51,296 nt of DNA. It comes from Spongiactinospora sp. TRM90649 (GTDB taxonomy: Bacteria; Actinomycetota; Actinomycetes; Streptosporangiales; Streptosporangiaceae). Below, in pieces: positions 8,115-15,369 of the stretch; the stretch's first letter is position 1; the number at the start of each line of letters is the position of its first letter. The stretch spans positions 1 through 51,296 of the forward strand of contig NZ_JARLTC010000022.1 in NCBI RefSeq assembly GCF_029382225.1, in the 5' to 3' direction. A program made the translations under genes and the position numbers. The notes under the pieces are model-generated. The model worked only from the letters and a program-made list of their open reading frames with translations. It did not search any database and was not told the DNA's origin.

Positions 8115-8155
8115 GGAATAAATCCCTATTCCTCATCAGGCGAGGTACGGTCCCT

Positions 8156-9340
8156 ATGCCCGCCCCACATCCGGACGTCGCGGCGCTGCTGGCCCGGGGG
8201 TGGCGGCCCCGGCCGTTCCGGACGTTCGTCCTCAAGGCGCACAGCCGCTGCGACCTCGCGTGCGACTACTGCTACGTCTACTCCGGCCCCGACCGGAGCT
8301 GGCGCGACCGGCCGCGCATGATGTCCCTCGCCGTGGCCGCGCGCGCCGCCGCGCGGATCGCCGAGCACGCCGCCCGGCACCGGCTGCCGAGCGTGCACGT
8401 GGTGCTGCACGGCGGCGAGCCGCTGCTGTGCCCGCCCGCCCACCTCGCGGGCCTGGTCGCGGAGATCCGGCGGGCGGTGGCCCCGCCCACCCGGGTCGCG
8501 GTGAGCGCGCAGACCAACGGCGTGCGCCTGGACGAGACCTACCTGCGGCTGTTCGCCGAGCTGCGGGTGGCGGTCGGCGTCAGCCTCGACGGCACCGCGC
8601 GGGTGCACGACCGGCACCGGCGCACCGCCGGAGGCAGGGGCAGCCACGCGAGCGTGGCGCGGGCGCTGGCGCTGCTGGGGCGCGAGCCGTACCGGGCGCT
8701 GTTCTCCGGCCTGCTGTGCACAGTCGACGTGCGCGCCGACCCGATCGAGGTCTACGAGGAGCTGCTGCGCCACTCCCCTCCGGCCGTGGACTTCCTGCTG
8801 CCGCACGCGAACCGGTCCGCGCCGCCGCCGGGGTGGTCGGTGGACGGCACGCCTTACGCCGACTGGCTGATCGCGATCTTCGACCGCTGGTACGCCACCA
8901 CGCCCCGCCGGGTGTCCGTGCGGCTGTTCGACGAGATCATCGGCCTGCTGCTCGGCGGCAGGTCGCGGATGGAGGGCGTCGGGCTGGCGCCCGTCGGCGT
9001 CGTGGTGGTCGAGACGGACGGCGGGCTTGAGCAGACCGACGCGCTCAAGTCCGCGCACGACGGGGCCGCGCACACCGGCCTGCACGTGGACCGCGACCCC
9101 TTCGACCGGGCGCTGCTGCTGCCCGGCGTGGCCGCCCGGCAGATCGGCGCGGCGGCGCTCGCCGCCGAATGCCGTGCCTGCCCCGTCGTGCGGGTCTGCG
9201 GCGGCGGCCACTACGCCCACCGCTACGAGGAGGGCGGCGGCTTCGCCAACCCGTCGGTGTACTGCCGCGACCTGTACCGGCTGATCCGGCACATCCGGGC
9301 CCGCGTCGCCCGCGACCTCCCGGCGGCGCGCGTCGCATGA
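8156..9340 (+). CDS. fxsB: Radical SAM/SPASM cyclophane maturase, FxsB type
   Basis: A 394-residue enzyme. Cys32-x3-Cys36-x2-Cys39 (CDLACDYC) binds the SAM-cleaving 4Fe-4S cluster. VVLHGGEPLL is the radical SAM GGEP motif, followed by SAQTNGVRL and VGVSLDG. The C-terminal SPASM region has ECRACPVVRVCGGGHYAHRY and a final VYCRDLY cysteine, providing auxiliary cluster ligands. The GGHYAHRY signature is characteristic of FxsB-type enzymes. Family knowledge: these link an aromatic ring carbon to a beta-carbon two residues on in the precursor. The likely substrate is the divergently encoded FxsA peptide. The last codons overlap the HExxH gene (ATGA), so both are translated together. No fused C-terminal HExxH domain is present, unlike in some relatives. 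Confidence 0.92.
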   Translation: MPAPHPDVAALLARGWRPRPFRTFVLKAHSRCDLACDYCYVYSGPDRSWRDRPRMMSLAVAARAAARIAEHAARHRLPSVHVVLHGGEPLLCPPAHLAGLVAEIRRAVAPPTRVAVSAQTNGVRLDETYLRLFAELRVAVGVSLDGTARVHDRHRRTAGGRGSHASVARALALLGREPYRALFSGLLCTVDVRADPIEVYEELLRHSPPAVDFLLPHANRSAPPPGWSVDGTPYADWLIAIFDRWYATTPRRVSVRLFDEIIGLLLGGRSRMEGVGLAPVGVVVVETDGGLEQTDALKSAHDGAAHTGLHVDRDPFDRALLLPGVAARQIGAAALAAECRACPVVRVCGGGHYAHRYEEGGGFANPSVYCRDLYRLIRHIRARVARDLPAARVA

Positions 9341-10638
9341 CCCCGGCCCACACGCTGCCCCGGCGGACGCTGCTGTCCATGGCGCGCGGCGAGGACGGCG
9401 TGGCCGTGCTGCGCGCCCTCTCCCCCGCCCAGCACAGCAAGCACCTGCTGCTGCTGACCGCGGTGGCGGCGCGGGCGGCCGAGCGGCGTCACCCGGCCGC
9501 CGCCGTCGCGGCCGACGCGCTGGCCGCGCTGCACGCCGTACGGCGGGCCGCCCCCCTCGCGGCCGAGACGGTCGTCCGCCATCCCGCCGTGGGCTCCTGG
9601 GCCCTCGCCGCGCTCCGCGACCTGCTGCACGGCGGCCCCGCCGCGCGTCCCGACCGGCTCGCCGCCGTCGCGGCCTCGGCCGCCGTGCTCGGCCGCGTCG
9701 CCGTCGAACTGGACCTGCGGGCGGAGGCTGACGGGCTCACCCTGCCCGGCCTGGGCAGGGCGCTCGTGCCGCCCGGCCGGGTCGTGCTGCGCTCCGACGG
9801 CCGGGACACCGAGTTGCGCGCGGGCCGTCTTCGCGTCTGTCTCCCCCACGACCGGTACGGCGAGACCCCGCACTGGCAGGGCCTGCGCCGTCTCCCGCTG
9901 CACGCGCCGCAGGCCCGGATGCGCCTGCTCACCGACGACGTGGACCCCTATCGTTTCCCCGGCAGTCTGGAACGCCGCTCCCGGCTGCCCGCCGCCGAGC
10001 TGCGGTCCTGGCACGAGCGGCTGGGGGCGGGCTGGCGGCTGCTGGCCGGGCACCACGCCTGGGCGGCGGCCGAGTGCGCCGAGGCGTTCGGCGTGCTCGT
10101 CCCGCTCGCCGACCCGCCGTCCGGCTACCGCAGCGCGACCTCCCGCGCCGCCTCCGGCTGCCTGGCCCTGTCGTCGCCGCCCGGCCCAGCGCAGGTCGCC
10201 GAGGCGCTGGCGCACGAGGCGCAGCACGCCAAGCTGGCCGCGCTGATCGACATGTTCGACCTGGTCCGTCCAGCGCCGCAGGGCGGCTACTACGCCCCGT
10301 GGCGCAGCGACCCGCGCCCGCTCGGCGGACTGCTCCAGGGCGCCTACGCCCATCTCGGGATCGCGCGGTTCTGGCGCAGGCAGCGGGAGCTGGAGCGCGA
10401 CCGGGCGGCGGCGTTCGACGCCCACGCCCGATACGCCCGCTGGCGGGACGCCGCGGCCGAGGTGTCGGCCTCGCTGCTCGGCAGCGGCGGGCTCACCGCG
10501 CTCGGCACGGCCTTCGTCACCGAGATGCGGGTGGTGCTGGCCTCCTGGCAACGGGACCAGGTGCCGCCGGACGCGCTGCGCCACGCCCGCCGCACGGCCT
10601 CGCGCCACCGCGCCCGCTGGCTGTCCGAGCACACGTGA
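9337..10638 (+). CDS. HExxH-motif RiPP enzyme (putative 2-oxoglutarate-dependent peptide beta-hydroxylase)
   Basis: A 433-residue protein whose ATG overlaps the fxsB stop (ATGA). His293-Glu-Ala-Gln-His297 (LAHEAQHAKLAALIDMF) is the defining HExxH motif. The flanking context, including SGCLALSSP before it and YYAPWRSDPRPLGGLLQGAYAHLGIARFW after it, matches the HExxH-domain proteins that travel with FxsB and are sometimes fused to it. Recent family naming treats them as 2-oxoglutarate-dependent peptide hydroxylases rather than proteases. The N-terminal 130 residues are Ala-rich helices. The likely job is a second modification, such as beta-hydroxylation, of the FxsA core. The target residue cannot be read from the sequence; Asp60 or other core residues are candidates (inference). 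Confidence 0.85.
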   Translation: MTPAHTLPRRTLLSMARGEDGVAVLRALSPAQHSKHLLLLTAVAARAAERRHPAAAVAADALAALHAVRRAAPLAAETVVRHPAVGSWALAALRDLLHGGPAARPDRLAAVAASAAVLGRVAVELDLRAEADGLTLPGLGRALVPPGRVVLRSDGRDTELRAGRLRVCLPHDRYGETPHWQGLRRLPLHAPQARMRLLTDDVDPYRFPGSLERRSRLPAAELRSWHERLGAGWRLLAGHHAWAAAECAEAFGVLVPLADPPSGYRSATSRAASGCLALSSPPGPAQVAEALAHEAQHAKLAALIDMFDLVRPAPQGGYYAPWRSDPRPLGGLLQGAYAHLGIARFWRRQRELERDRAAAFDAHARYARWRDAAAEVSASLLGSGGLTALGTAFVTEMRVVLASWQRDQVPPDALRHARRTASRHRARWLSEHT

Positions 10639-10643
10639 GGCCC

Positions 10644-10672
10644 GTGAAGTCCGGTGAAGTCCTGTGAAGTCA
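10644..10672. repeat. Three GTGAAGTC direct repeats at exact 10-bp period
   Basis: GTGAAGTC begins at 10644, 10654 and 10664, just after the HExxH gene and about 125 bp before the next start. One-helical-turn spacing is typical of tandem transcription-factor sites (SARP or PhoP-like architectures), though the motif is not one I can name. Confidence 0.55.
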
Positions 10673-10797
10673 CTGTGGCCCCTCCACCAGCCAAGGCAAG
10701 GATGAGAATCCGAGATTCGTGCCGCCCTGAAGGATTGAGGCGGATGTGAGCGGGCAGGGCGGGACGGGTACCTGAACCGACACGATGAGGAGTCATA

Positions 10798-11082
10798 GTG
10801 CTCACGCTGACCGACAACGCCGTCCAGGTGATCCGTGACCTGACCGCGCAGTCGACCGGAGCGCAGGACGCGGGCATCCGCATCGCGTCCCAGGCCGATC
10901 AGGCGGGATCGCTGGTCCTGTCGATCTCGGAGGGACCCTCCGGTTCCGACCAGGTGATCGAGGTCGAGGGGGCTCGCGTCTACCTCGACCCGGTGGCCGC
11001 GGACGCCCTGGACACCAAGTCGCTCGACGCCGACGTCGACGCCCAGGGAAGCCCGTCTTTCCGGCTGGCCGAACAAGGATGA
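10798..11082 (+). CDS. HesB/IscA-like protein lacking all cysteines
   Basis: A 94-residue protein starting with GTG behind a strong GAGGAG site. LTLTDNAVQVIRDL at the N-terminus, GIRIASQ in the middle and VIEVEGARVYLDPVAADALD match the HesB/IscA (A-type Fe-S carrier) fold. True A-type carriers use three conserved cysteines to hold the cluster, and this protein has no cysteine at all. It therefore probably does not carry Fe-S clusters, and its role is unknown. Such Cys-less relatives recur in actinobacteria (family knowledge). It is apparently monocistronic and followed by a terminator hairpin. Confidence 0.8.
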   Translation: MLTLTDNAVQVIRDLTAQSTGAQDAGIRIASQADQAGSLVLSISEGPSGSDQVIEVEGARVYLDPVAADALDTKSLDADVDAQGSPSFRLAEQG

Positions 11083-11117
11083 TCCGGGGGGCCGCGTCGC
11101 CCCCGCCCACATGCGGA

Positions 11118-11160
11118 AACCCCCTCTGGTGACGGCTCCGGCCGCCATCGGGCGGGGGTT
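11118..11160 (+). terminator. Terminator hairpin after the HesB-like gene
   Basis: AACCCCC (11118-11124) pairs with GGGGGTT (11154-11160), with partial pairing in the loop. It lies 36 bp after the stop. The U-tract is weak, as is common in actinomycetes. Confidence 0.5.
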
Positions 11161-11280
11161 CGCGCGTTTCAGGGGGCTTAGGGGCCGTTCCAGGGGTCGG
11201 CCGAACGGCTGAGGCCGCGCCCCGGTGATCGGCCCGCCGGACGATACCCGCATACCCGGGCGAACGGAATCCTCGACGGC

Positions 11281-12036
11281 ATGAGGAGGATCCTGGTTCT
11301 GGCGGGCGCCCTCGCGGCGGCCACGACGCTCGCGTCCTGCGGGGTCGATGTCACATTCGACTCCAAGGAACGCCATGACGTGCGCGACTTCCCGCTCCCG
11401 GCGGGCGCGCTCACCATCAAGTCCGGCGTGAAGGTCCACGTGGTCGCGGGAAACGGCCCGACGCTCAAGGTGGAGCGCTGGGTGCGCGGCAAGGCCGCGA
11501 ACGACGGCAACGCCACGTGGTCGATGCGCGGAGACACGCTCACGCTCACCGCGAACTGCCAAATGATCATCGGTGACTGCGGCGGGCGTTACCTCGTGCG
11601 GGTGCCCGGCACCCGGAAGCTGACCGTGAACGTGCCGGACGACAACGTTCGCCTGACGGGGATGCCCGGCGACGTCGAGGTGACCACGCGCACCGGCGAC
11701 GTCCGCGTGGAGAACGCCCTCGGGGCGGTGCGCCTGAACACCGGCGACGGCCGCCTGACCGTCACCGGGGCCCGCTCGGGCGTGGTCCGCGCCCGCTCCG
11801 GCAGCGGCGACATCGACCTGTCGTTCGCCACCGCCCCGGCCGAGGTCCGCGCGATGTCCACGGACGGCCGGGTCACCGCGACCCTCCCGGAGGTGGAGGG
11901 TTCCTACCGGGTCACCGCGTCGTCGCGGGAGGGCAGCAAGCGGTCCACCGTGCGCCACGCCCCGAAGAGCGAGCGGATCGTCGTGGTCCGCAGCGTCAGC
12001 GAGGATGTCCGGCTGCGGACCACACGCGCGTCGTGA
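11281..12036 (+). CDS. DUF4097-type lipoprotein with beta-helical repeats
   Basis: A 251-residue exported lipoprotein. The N-terminus MRRILVLAGALAAATTLASC has a lipobox ending at Cys20. The body is short repeated beta strands such as GDVEVTTRTGDVRVENALGAVRLNTGDGRLTV, the pattern of DUF4097 adhesin-like beta-solenoids, and NVPDDNVRLTGMPGDVEV begins the series. Residues around 85-100 carry two extra cysteines (NCQMIIGDC) that could form a disulfide. It sits outside the membrane; the family has no firm biochemical function and is often near envelope-stress regulators. The next gene is a sensor kinase, but a hairpin separates them. Confidence 0.85.
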   Translation: MRRILVLAGALAAATTLASCGVDVTFDSKERHDVRDFPLPAGALTIKSGVKVHVVAGNGPTLKVERWVRGKAANDGNATWSMRGDTLTLTANCQMIIGDCGGRYLVRVPGTRKLTVNVPDDNVRLTGMPGDVEVTTRTGDVRVENALGAVRLNTGDGRLTVTGARSGVVRARSGSGDIDLSFATAPAEVRAMSTDGRVTATLPEVEGSYRVTASSREGSKRSTVRHAPKSERIVVVRSVSEDVRLRTTRAS

Positions 12037-12080
12037 AGCCGGGGTTCTGAGGCCGGAATCCGAAGGGCCGGGGTTCTGAA

Positions 12081-12107
12081 GAGCGGCGCGCCGCCGGGGC
12101 GCCGCTC
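12081..12107 (+). terminator. Strong GC hairpin after the DUF4097 gene
   Basis: GAGCGGCGC (12081-12089) pairs perfectly with GCGCCGCTC (12099-12107). There is no U-tract, so it is a terminator-like or RNA-stabilising stem between the lipoprotein and the sensor kinase. The preceding spacer also repeats CCGGGGTTCTGA twice. Confidence 0.45.
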
Positions 12108-12133
12108 GTAGGCTGGGCACGAGGTGAGGCGTC

Positions 12134-13564
12134 GTGCGCAGACGGCTGATGATGATCGTCATAGCGCTGGTCTCGGGACTGGTGGCGGCGCTGGGGCTGC
12201 CGCTCGCCGTCACCGGGGCCGAGCAGACCTCGCAGGAGATGTTCATCGGCCGGGCCGACGACACCGGCCGCTTCGCCGACGCGGCCGAACCCGCCCTGAC
12301 CACCGGCCGCCCCACCGCCCGCCTGCGGGCCGACCTGGCCCGCTACGACGCCCTGTACGACAGTCCCGCCTTCGTCGTGGACGCCGACGGCGAGCTGGTC
12401 GCCGCCTCGCGCGCCGGGATCAGGACCGACGCCCCAGGCATCGCGCAGCCGGTGCTGCGCGGCCTGGCCGGGCGCCCGCCGCAGCGGCCCCACGTGCTGT
12501 GGCCGTGGGACGCCCGGCCGTACGTCGTGGTCGAACCGGTCATCAGGGACAACCGCGTCCTCGGCGCGGCGGTCACCGTCTCGCCCACCGGAGCCGCCAG
12601 GGGCGAGGTCGCCAGGCGGCTCTTCTACGTCGGCGCGGGCGGACTGCTCGCGCTGCTCGCCGTCGTCCTCGGGGTGGCCGTGCCGCTGGTGCGGTGGGTG
12701 CTGCGCCCCGTGCACGAACTGGACGAGGCCGCGCACAGCGTCGGATCCGGACGGCCGGTCGGCCCCGTCTCCGACCGCACCGGCCCGCCCGAGCTGCGAC
12801 GCCTCGCGGCGAGCTTCAACGCCATGGCCGACGGCCTGGCCTCGGCGGCCAGGGCGCAGCGCGAGTTCGTCGCCGATGCCTCCCACCAGTTGCGCAACCC
12901 GCTCACCGCGCTGCGCCTGCGGCTGGAGAACGCCGAGTCGTGCACCCGCGATCCGCTGGGCCGCGAGGAGCTGCGCTTCGCCGTCGAGGAGACCGACCGG
13001 CTCGGCGACACCGTGGACGGCCTGCTCCGCCTGGCCCGCGCCGAGGCGCTCGACGCGCGCCCCGAACCGGTGGACGTCTCCGTCGCCGTCCAACAGCGGG
13101 TGCGCGCCTGGACCGCCGCCTACGAGGCCGAGGCCACCCCGCTGAGCGCGGACGTCCCGCCGGGCGTGACCGCCTCCTGCCTGCCCGGCCTGCTCGACCA
13201 CGCGCTGAACGCGCTGCTGGACAACGCGCTGAAGTTCGGCGGGGGCGAACCGGTCGAGGTGAGCGTCCGCCGCGACGGCGGCGCCGCCGAGATCGTCGTG
13301 CGCGACGGCGGCGAGGGGCTGCCCGGCGCGGAACTCGGCCGGGCCGGCGATCGCTTCTGGCGCAGCCCGCGACACCAGAACACGGCGGGCACCGGCCTCG
13401 GGCTGGCCGTCACCCACCGCCTGGTGGAGGGCAGCGGCGGGTCCATGGAGCTGACCGCCGCGCGGCCCCGCGGCCTGCGGGTGCTCATCCGGCTACCGCT
13501 CAGCGATGCTGAGAGCGGTACCAGCGGATCGCCCCGGGATGCAGTTCCAGCGGATACGTCATGA
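12134..13564 (+). CDS. Sensor histidine kinase of the TRAP-TAXI locus
   Basis: A 476-residue membrane kinase starting with GTG behind GAGGTGAGG. One transmembrane helix (residues 6-27), an extracytoplasmic sensor domain to about 155, a second helix at about 160-190 and a HAMP-like linker (WVLRPVHELDEAAHSV) precede the kinase core. The H-box is DASHQLRNPLTAL with His251; the N-box is ALLDNALKFG; DGGEGLP and GTGLGLAVTHRLV are the G-boxes. It should autophosphorylate His251 and pass phosphate to an OmpR-type regulator, most likely the one at 14.5-15.2 kb. Kinase and regulator genes face each other with a TAXI gene between. The last 65 bp overlap the convergent TAXI gene. Confidence 0.9.
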   Translation: MRRRLMMIVIALVSGLVAALGLPLAVTGAEQTSQEMFIGRADDTGRFADAAEPALTTGRPTARLRADLARYDALYDSPAFVVDADGELVAASRAGIRTDAPGIAQPVLRGLAGRPPQRPHVLWPWDARPYVVVEPVIRDNRVLGAAVTVSPTGAARGEVARRLFYVGAGGLLALLAVVLGVAVPLVRWVLRPVHELDEAAHSVGSGRPVGPVSDRTGPPELRRLAASFNAMADGLASAARAQREFVADASHQLRNPLTALRLRLENAESCTRDPLGREELRFAVEETDRLGDTVDGLLRLARAEALDARPEPVDVSVAVQQRVRAWTAAYEAEATPLSADVPPGVTASCLPGLLDHALNALLDNALKFGGGEPVEVSVRRDGGAAEIVVRDGGEGLPGAELGRAGDRFWRSPRHQNTAGTGLGLAVTHRLVEGSGGSMELTAARPRGLRVLIRLPLSDAESGTSGSPRDAVPADTS

Positions 13565-14471
13565 TGGCCGCGCCAGGGTCGAGGCGGCGGGCCTCGGGGT
13601 GGATCTCGGCGAGCCGGGGCTGCTCCTCGAACAGGATCCTCGTCAGCCAGTAGCCGGTGGCCTCCGGCAGGTCGTCGCGCACGATCAGGTAGTTCGGCAC
13701 GCTTACCGAGGTGACCGCGCCGGCCAGGCCGTACACCGAGGCGGGGACGACCGTCTCGGCGTACAGCTCGCCGTACCGTTCGGTGAGGTCGGCGGCCACC
13801 GGGCCCAGGTCGATCAGCCGCACGCCCATGGTGGCGCGCAGGTCGGTGATGGCCGCGCTGGGCAGCCCGCCGCTCCAGAAGAACGCGTCGATCTCGCCCG
13901 CGCCGAGGGCCTCGGCCGAAGGGGCGATCTCCAGCCGCCTGAGCGAGACGCGGTCCCACAGCCCGGCGATCTTCAGGATGCGCTCCCCGACGATCGCCGT
14001 GCCCGAGCCGGGCGCGCCGATCGAGACCCGCTTGCCCGCGAGGCCGGCCAGATCCCGGACCGGGCCGTGGTCGCGCACGACGAGCTGGACGTAGTTGTCG
14101 TACAGCCACGCCAGCGCGCGGATCCGCCGCCTGCCGTCGAAGGGCGCGCGCCCGGCGACGGCGTCGGCGGCGACATCGGCAAGCGCGAACCCGGCCTCCG
14201 CCCGCCCCGAGGTGACCAGTTGGATGTTCTCCACGCTCCCAACGGTCGCCAGCGCGGAGGCCGCCGTGCCGGGGAGGCGTTCCCCGGCCAGGTGCGCGAG
14301 CGCGCCGCCGTAGACGGAGTAGACGCCGCGATCGCTGCCGGCGGCGATCCGCAGCGGGCCGTGGGGCTCCGGCGGCTCCTGCGCGCCGCCGCACGCGACC
14401 GCGCCCAGCGCGATGATCGCGGCGATCGCCCGCAGGCCCCACCGCGCGGCGCGGAGCGATCTTCTGGGCAT
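13500..14471 (-). CDS. TAXI-family TRAP solute-binding lipoprotein (copy 1)
   Basis: A 323-residue lipoprotein with a signal sequence ending in GAVACGG (lipobox Cys). After it, PLRIAAGSDRGVYSVYGGALAHL, ATVGSVENIQLVTSGRAEAGFALADVA, AGKRVSIGAPGSGTAIVGERIL and DAFFWSGGLPSAAITDL are diagnostic for TAXI binding proteins, which capture small organic acids or amino acids outside the cell for TRAP permeases. It starts 20 bp after the response regulator gene and so shares its transcript. Because the kinase and regulator flank it, it may act as a co-sensor presenting ligand to the kinase rather than as the transport receptor (inference). It is paralogous to the copy at 17.4 kb. Confidence 0.88.
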   Translation of the reverse strand: MPRRSLRAARWGLRAIAAIIALGAVACGGAQEPPEPHGPLRIAAGSDRGVYSVYGGALAHLAGERLPGTAASALATVGSVENIQLVTSGRAEAGFALADVAADAVAGRAPFDGRRRIRALAWLYDNYVQLVVRDHGPVRDLAGLAGKRVSIGAPGSGTAIVGERILKIAGLWDRVSLRRLEIAPSAEALGAGEIDAFFWSGGLPSAAITDLRATMGVRLIDLGPVAADLTERYGELYAETVVPASVYGLAGAVTSVSVPNYLIVRDDLPEATGYWLTRILFEEQPRLAEIHPEARRLDPGAAIMTYPLELHPGAIRWYRSQHR

Positions 14472-14491
14472 CCCCGGTCTCCCGTGGCCGC

Positions 14492-15178
14492 TCAGGCGGC
14501 GGCGGACGGCAGGCGGTACCCCACTCCGCGCTCGGTCTCGATCAGCGGCGGATCCCCGAGCTTGGCCCGCAGCGTCGCCATGTGGACGTCGAGCGCCCGC
14601 CCGACGCCCCGCCAGGTGGTGCCCCACACCTCGGCGAACAGCCGCCTCCTCGGGACCACGGTTCCCGCGGCGCGGGCCAGGCAGGTCAGCAGGTCGAACT
14701 CCTTGCGGGTCAGCGTGATCGCCCGGCCGTCGCGGGTGACGGCCCGCGCCGCCGGATCGACGCGCAGGCCGCCGATCACGAACGGCCCCTCCGGCCTGGG
14801 CCGTACCCGGCGCAGCACCGCCTCGATGCGGGCGCACAGCTCCGGCATGGAGATCGGCTTGACCATGTAGTCGTCGGCCCCGGCGTGCAGCCCGGCCACC
14901 CGGTCGTGGGTCTCCCCGAGCGAGGTGACCGCGATCACGCCCATGTCGGCCCCGGACGCGCGCAGCCGCCGGCAGAGGTCCACGCCCTTGGCGTCGGGCA
15001 GGCACAGGTCGAGCAGCACCAGGTCGACCGTGGGCGCGGCGAGCGCCTCGGCGGCGGTGTACGCGGGCAGCACCTCGAAGCCCTGCAGCCGCAACCCGGC
15101 CACCAGCGCCCCGGCCACCCGCAGGTCGTCCTCGACCACGAGCACGCGCGTCCTGCGCGGAGGGGGATTCCCGCTCAT
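14492..15178 (-). CDS. OmpR/PhoB-type response regulator
   Basis: About 228 residues from ATG 15178; an in-frame GTG at 15205 would add nine residues, and neither has a convincing Shine-Dalgarno. The receiver domain shows RVLVVEDDLRV (acidic pocket), DLVLLDLCLPD (phosphoacceptor Asp), VIAVTSL (Thr/Ser switch) and DDYMVKPIS (Lys). The C-terminal winged helix has ITLTRKEFDLLTCLA, RRRLFAEVWG and a final RGVGYRLP. It should bind direct repeats and regulate its own operon and the divergent permease. It is expressed with TAXI copy 1 and presumably partnered by the kinase encoded convergently at 12.1-13.6 kb. Confidence 0.9.
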   Translation of the reverse strand: MSGNPPPRRTRVLVVEDDLRVAGALVAGLRLQGFEVLPAYTAAEALAAPTVDLVLLDLCLPDAKGVDLCRRLRASGADMGVIAVTSLGETHDRVAGLHAGADDYMVKPISMPELCARIEAVLRRVRPRPEGPFVIGGLRVDPAARAVTRDGRAITLTRKEFDLLTCLARAAGTVVPRRRLFAEVWGTTWRGVGRALDVHMATLRAKLGDPPLIETERGVGYRLPSAAA

Positions 15179-15205
15179 AGGGGCATCGTAAGCCGGACAC
15201 GCCAC

Positions 15206-15369
15206 CCTGACCTGTGGACGCGCCCCGAATTTGATGCGGGCTTAACACCCTCACGCGTCTTCCTCAAGACCACATCAAGAACCCCGCCGATCGCTTCCAC
15301 CCCGCCCCGGCCCCCACCTACGTTTCCGGCAACCGGCCGCACCGCGGCCAACCACCCGGGAGGTGGCCG
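15206..15369. promoter_or_regulatory. Divergent control region of the TRAP-TAXI system
   Basis: This spacer lies between the response regulator and the permease. TCAAGA occurs at 15264-15269 and 15275-15280, an 11-bp period as used by OmpR-family dimers. The permease has a good GGGAGGTGG ribosome-binding site just before its ATG. Confidence 0.45.

Larger units (their letters stand above)
7985..8155. promoter_or_regulatory. Divergent fxsA/fxsB regulatory spacer, AT-rich
   Basis: This 171-bp spacer separates the two divergent arms of the FxSxx locus and is markedly richer in A/T than its surroundings. Inverted repeats visible by eye are GCGATATTCATATCGC (8026-8041, 7-bp arms), AATAT-CCCC-ATATT (about 8063-8076) and CGAGATG (8079-8085) with CATCTCG (8101-8107). 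They could be operators or transcript hairpins; no regulator gene is adjacent. Confidence 0.6.

Noticed and set aside
8126..9292. A 388-codon minus-strand frame opposite fxsB
   Set aside because: Shadow of the radical SAM gene; the plus strand carries all the catalytic motifs.
9223..12315. A 1030-codon minus-strand frame across fxsB, the HExxH gene, HesB and DUF4097
   Set aside because: It crosses several real plus-strand genes, their spacers and a terminator; composition is typical of GC-driven open frames.
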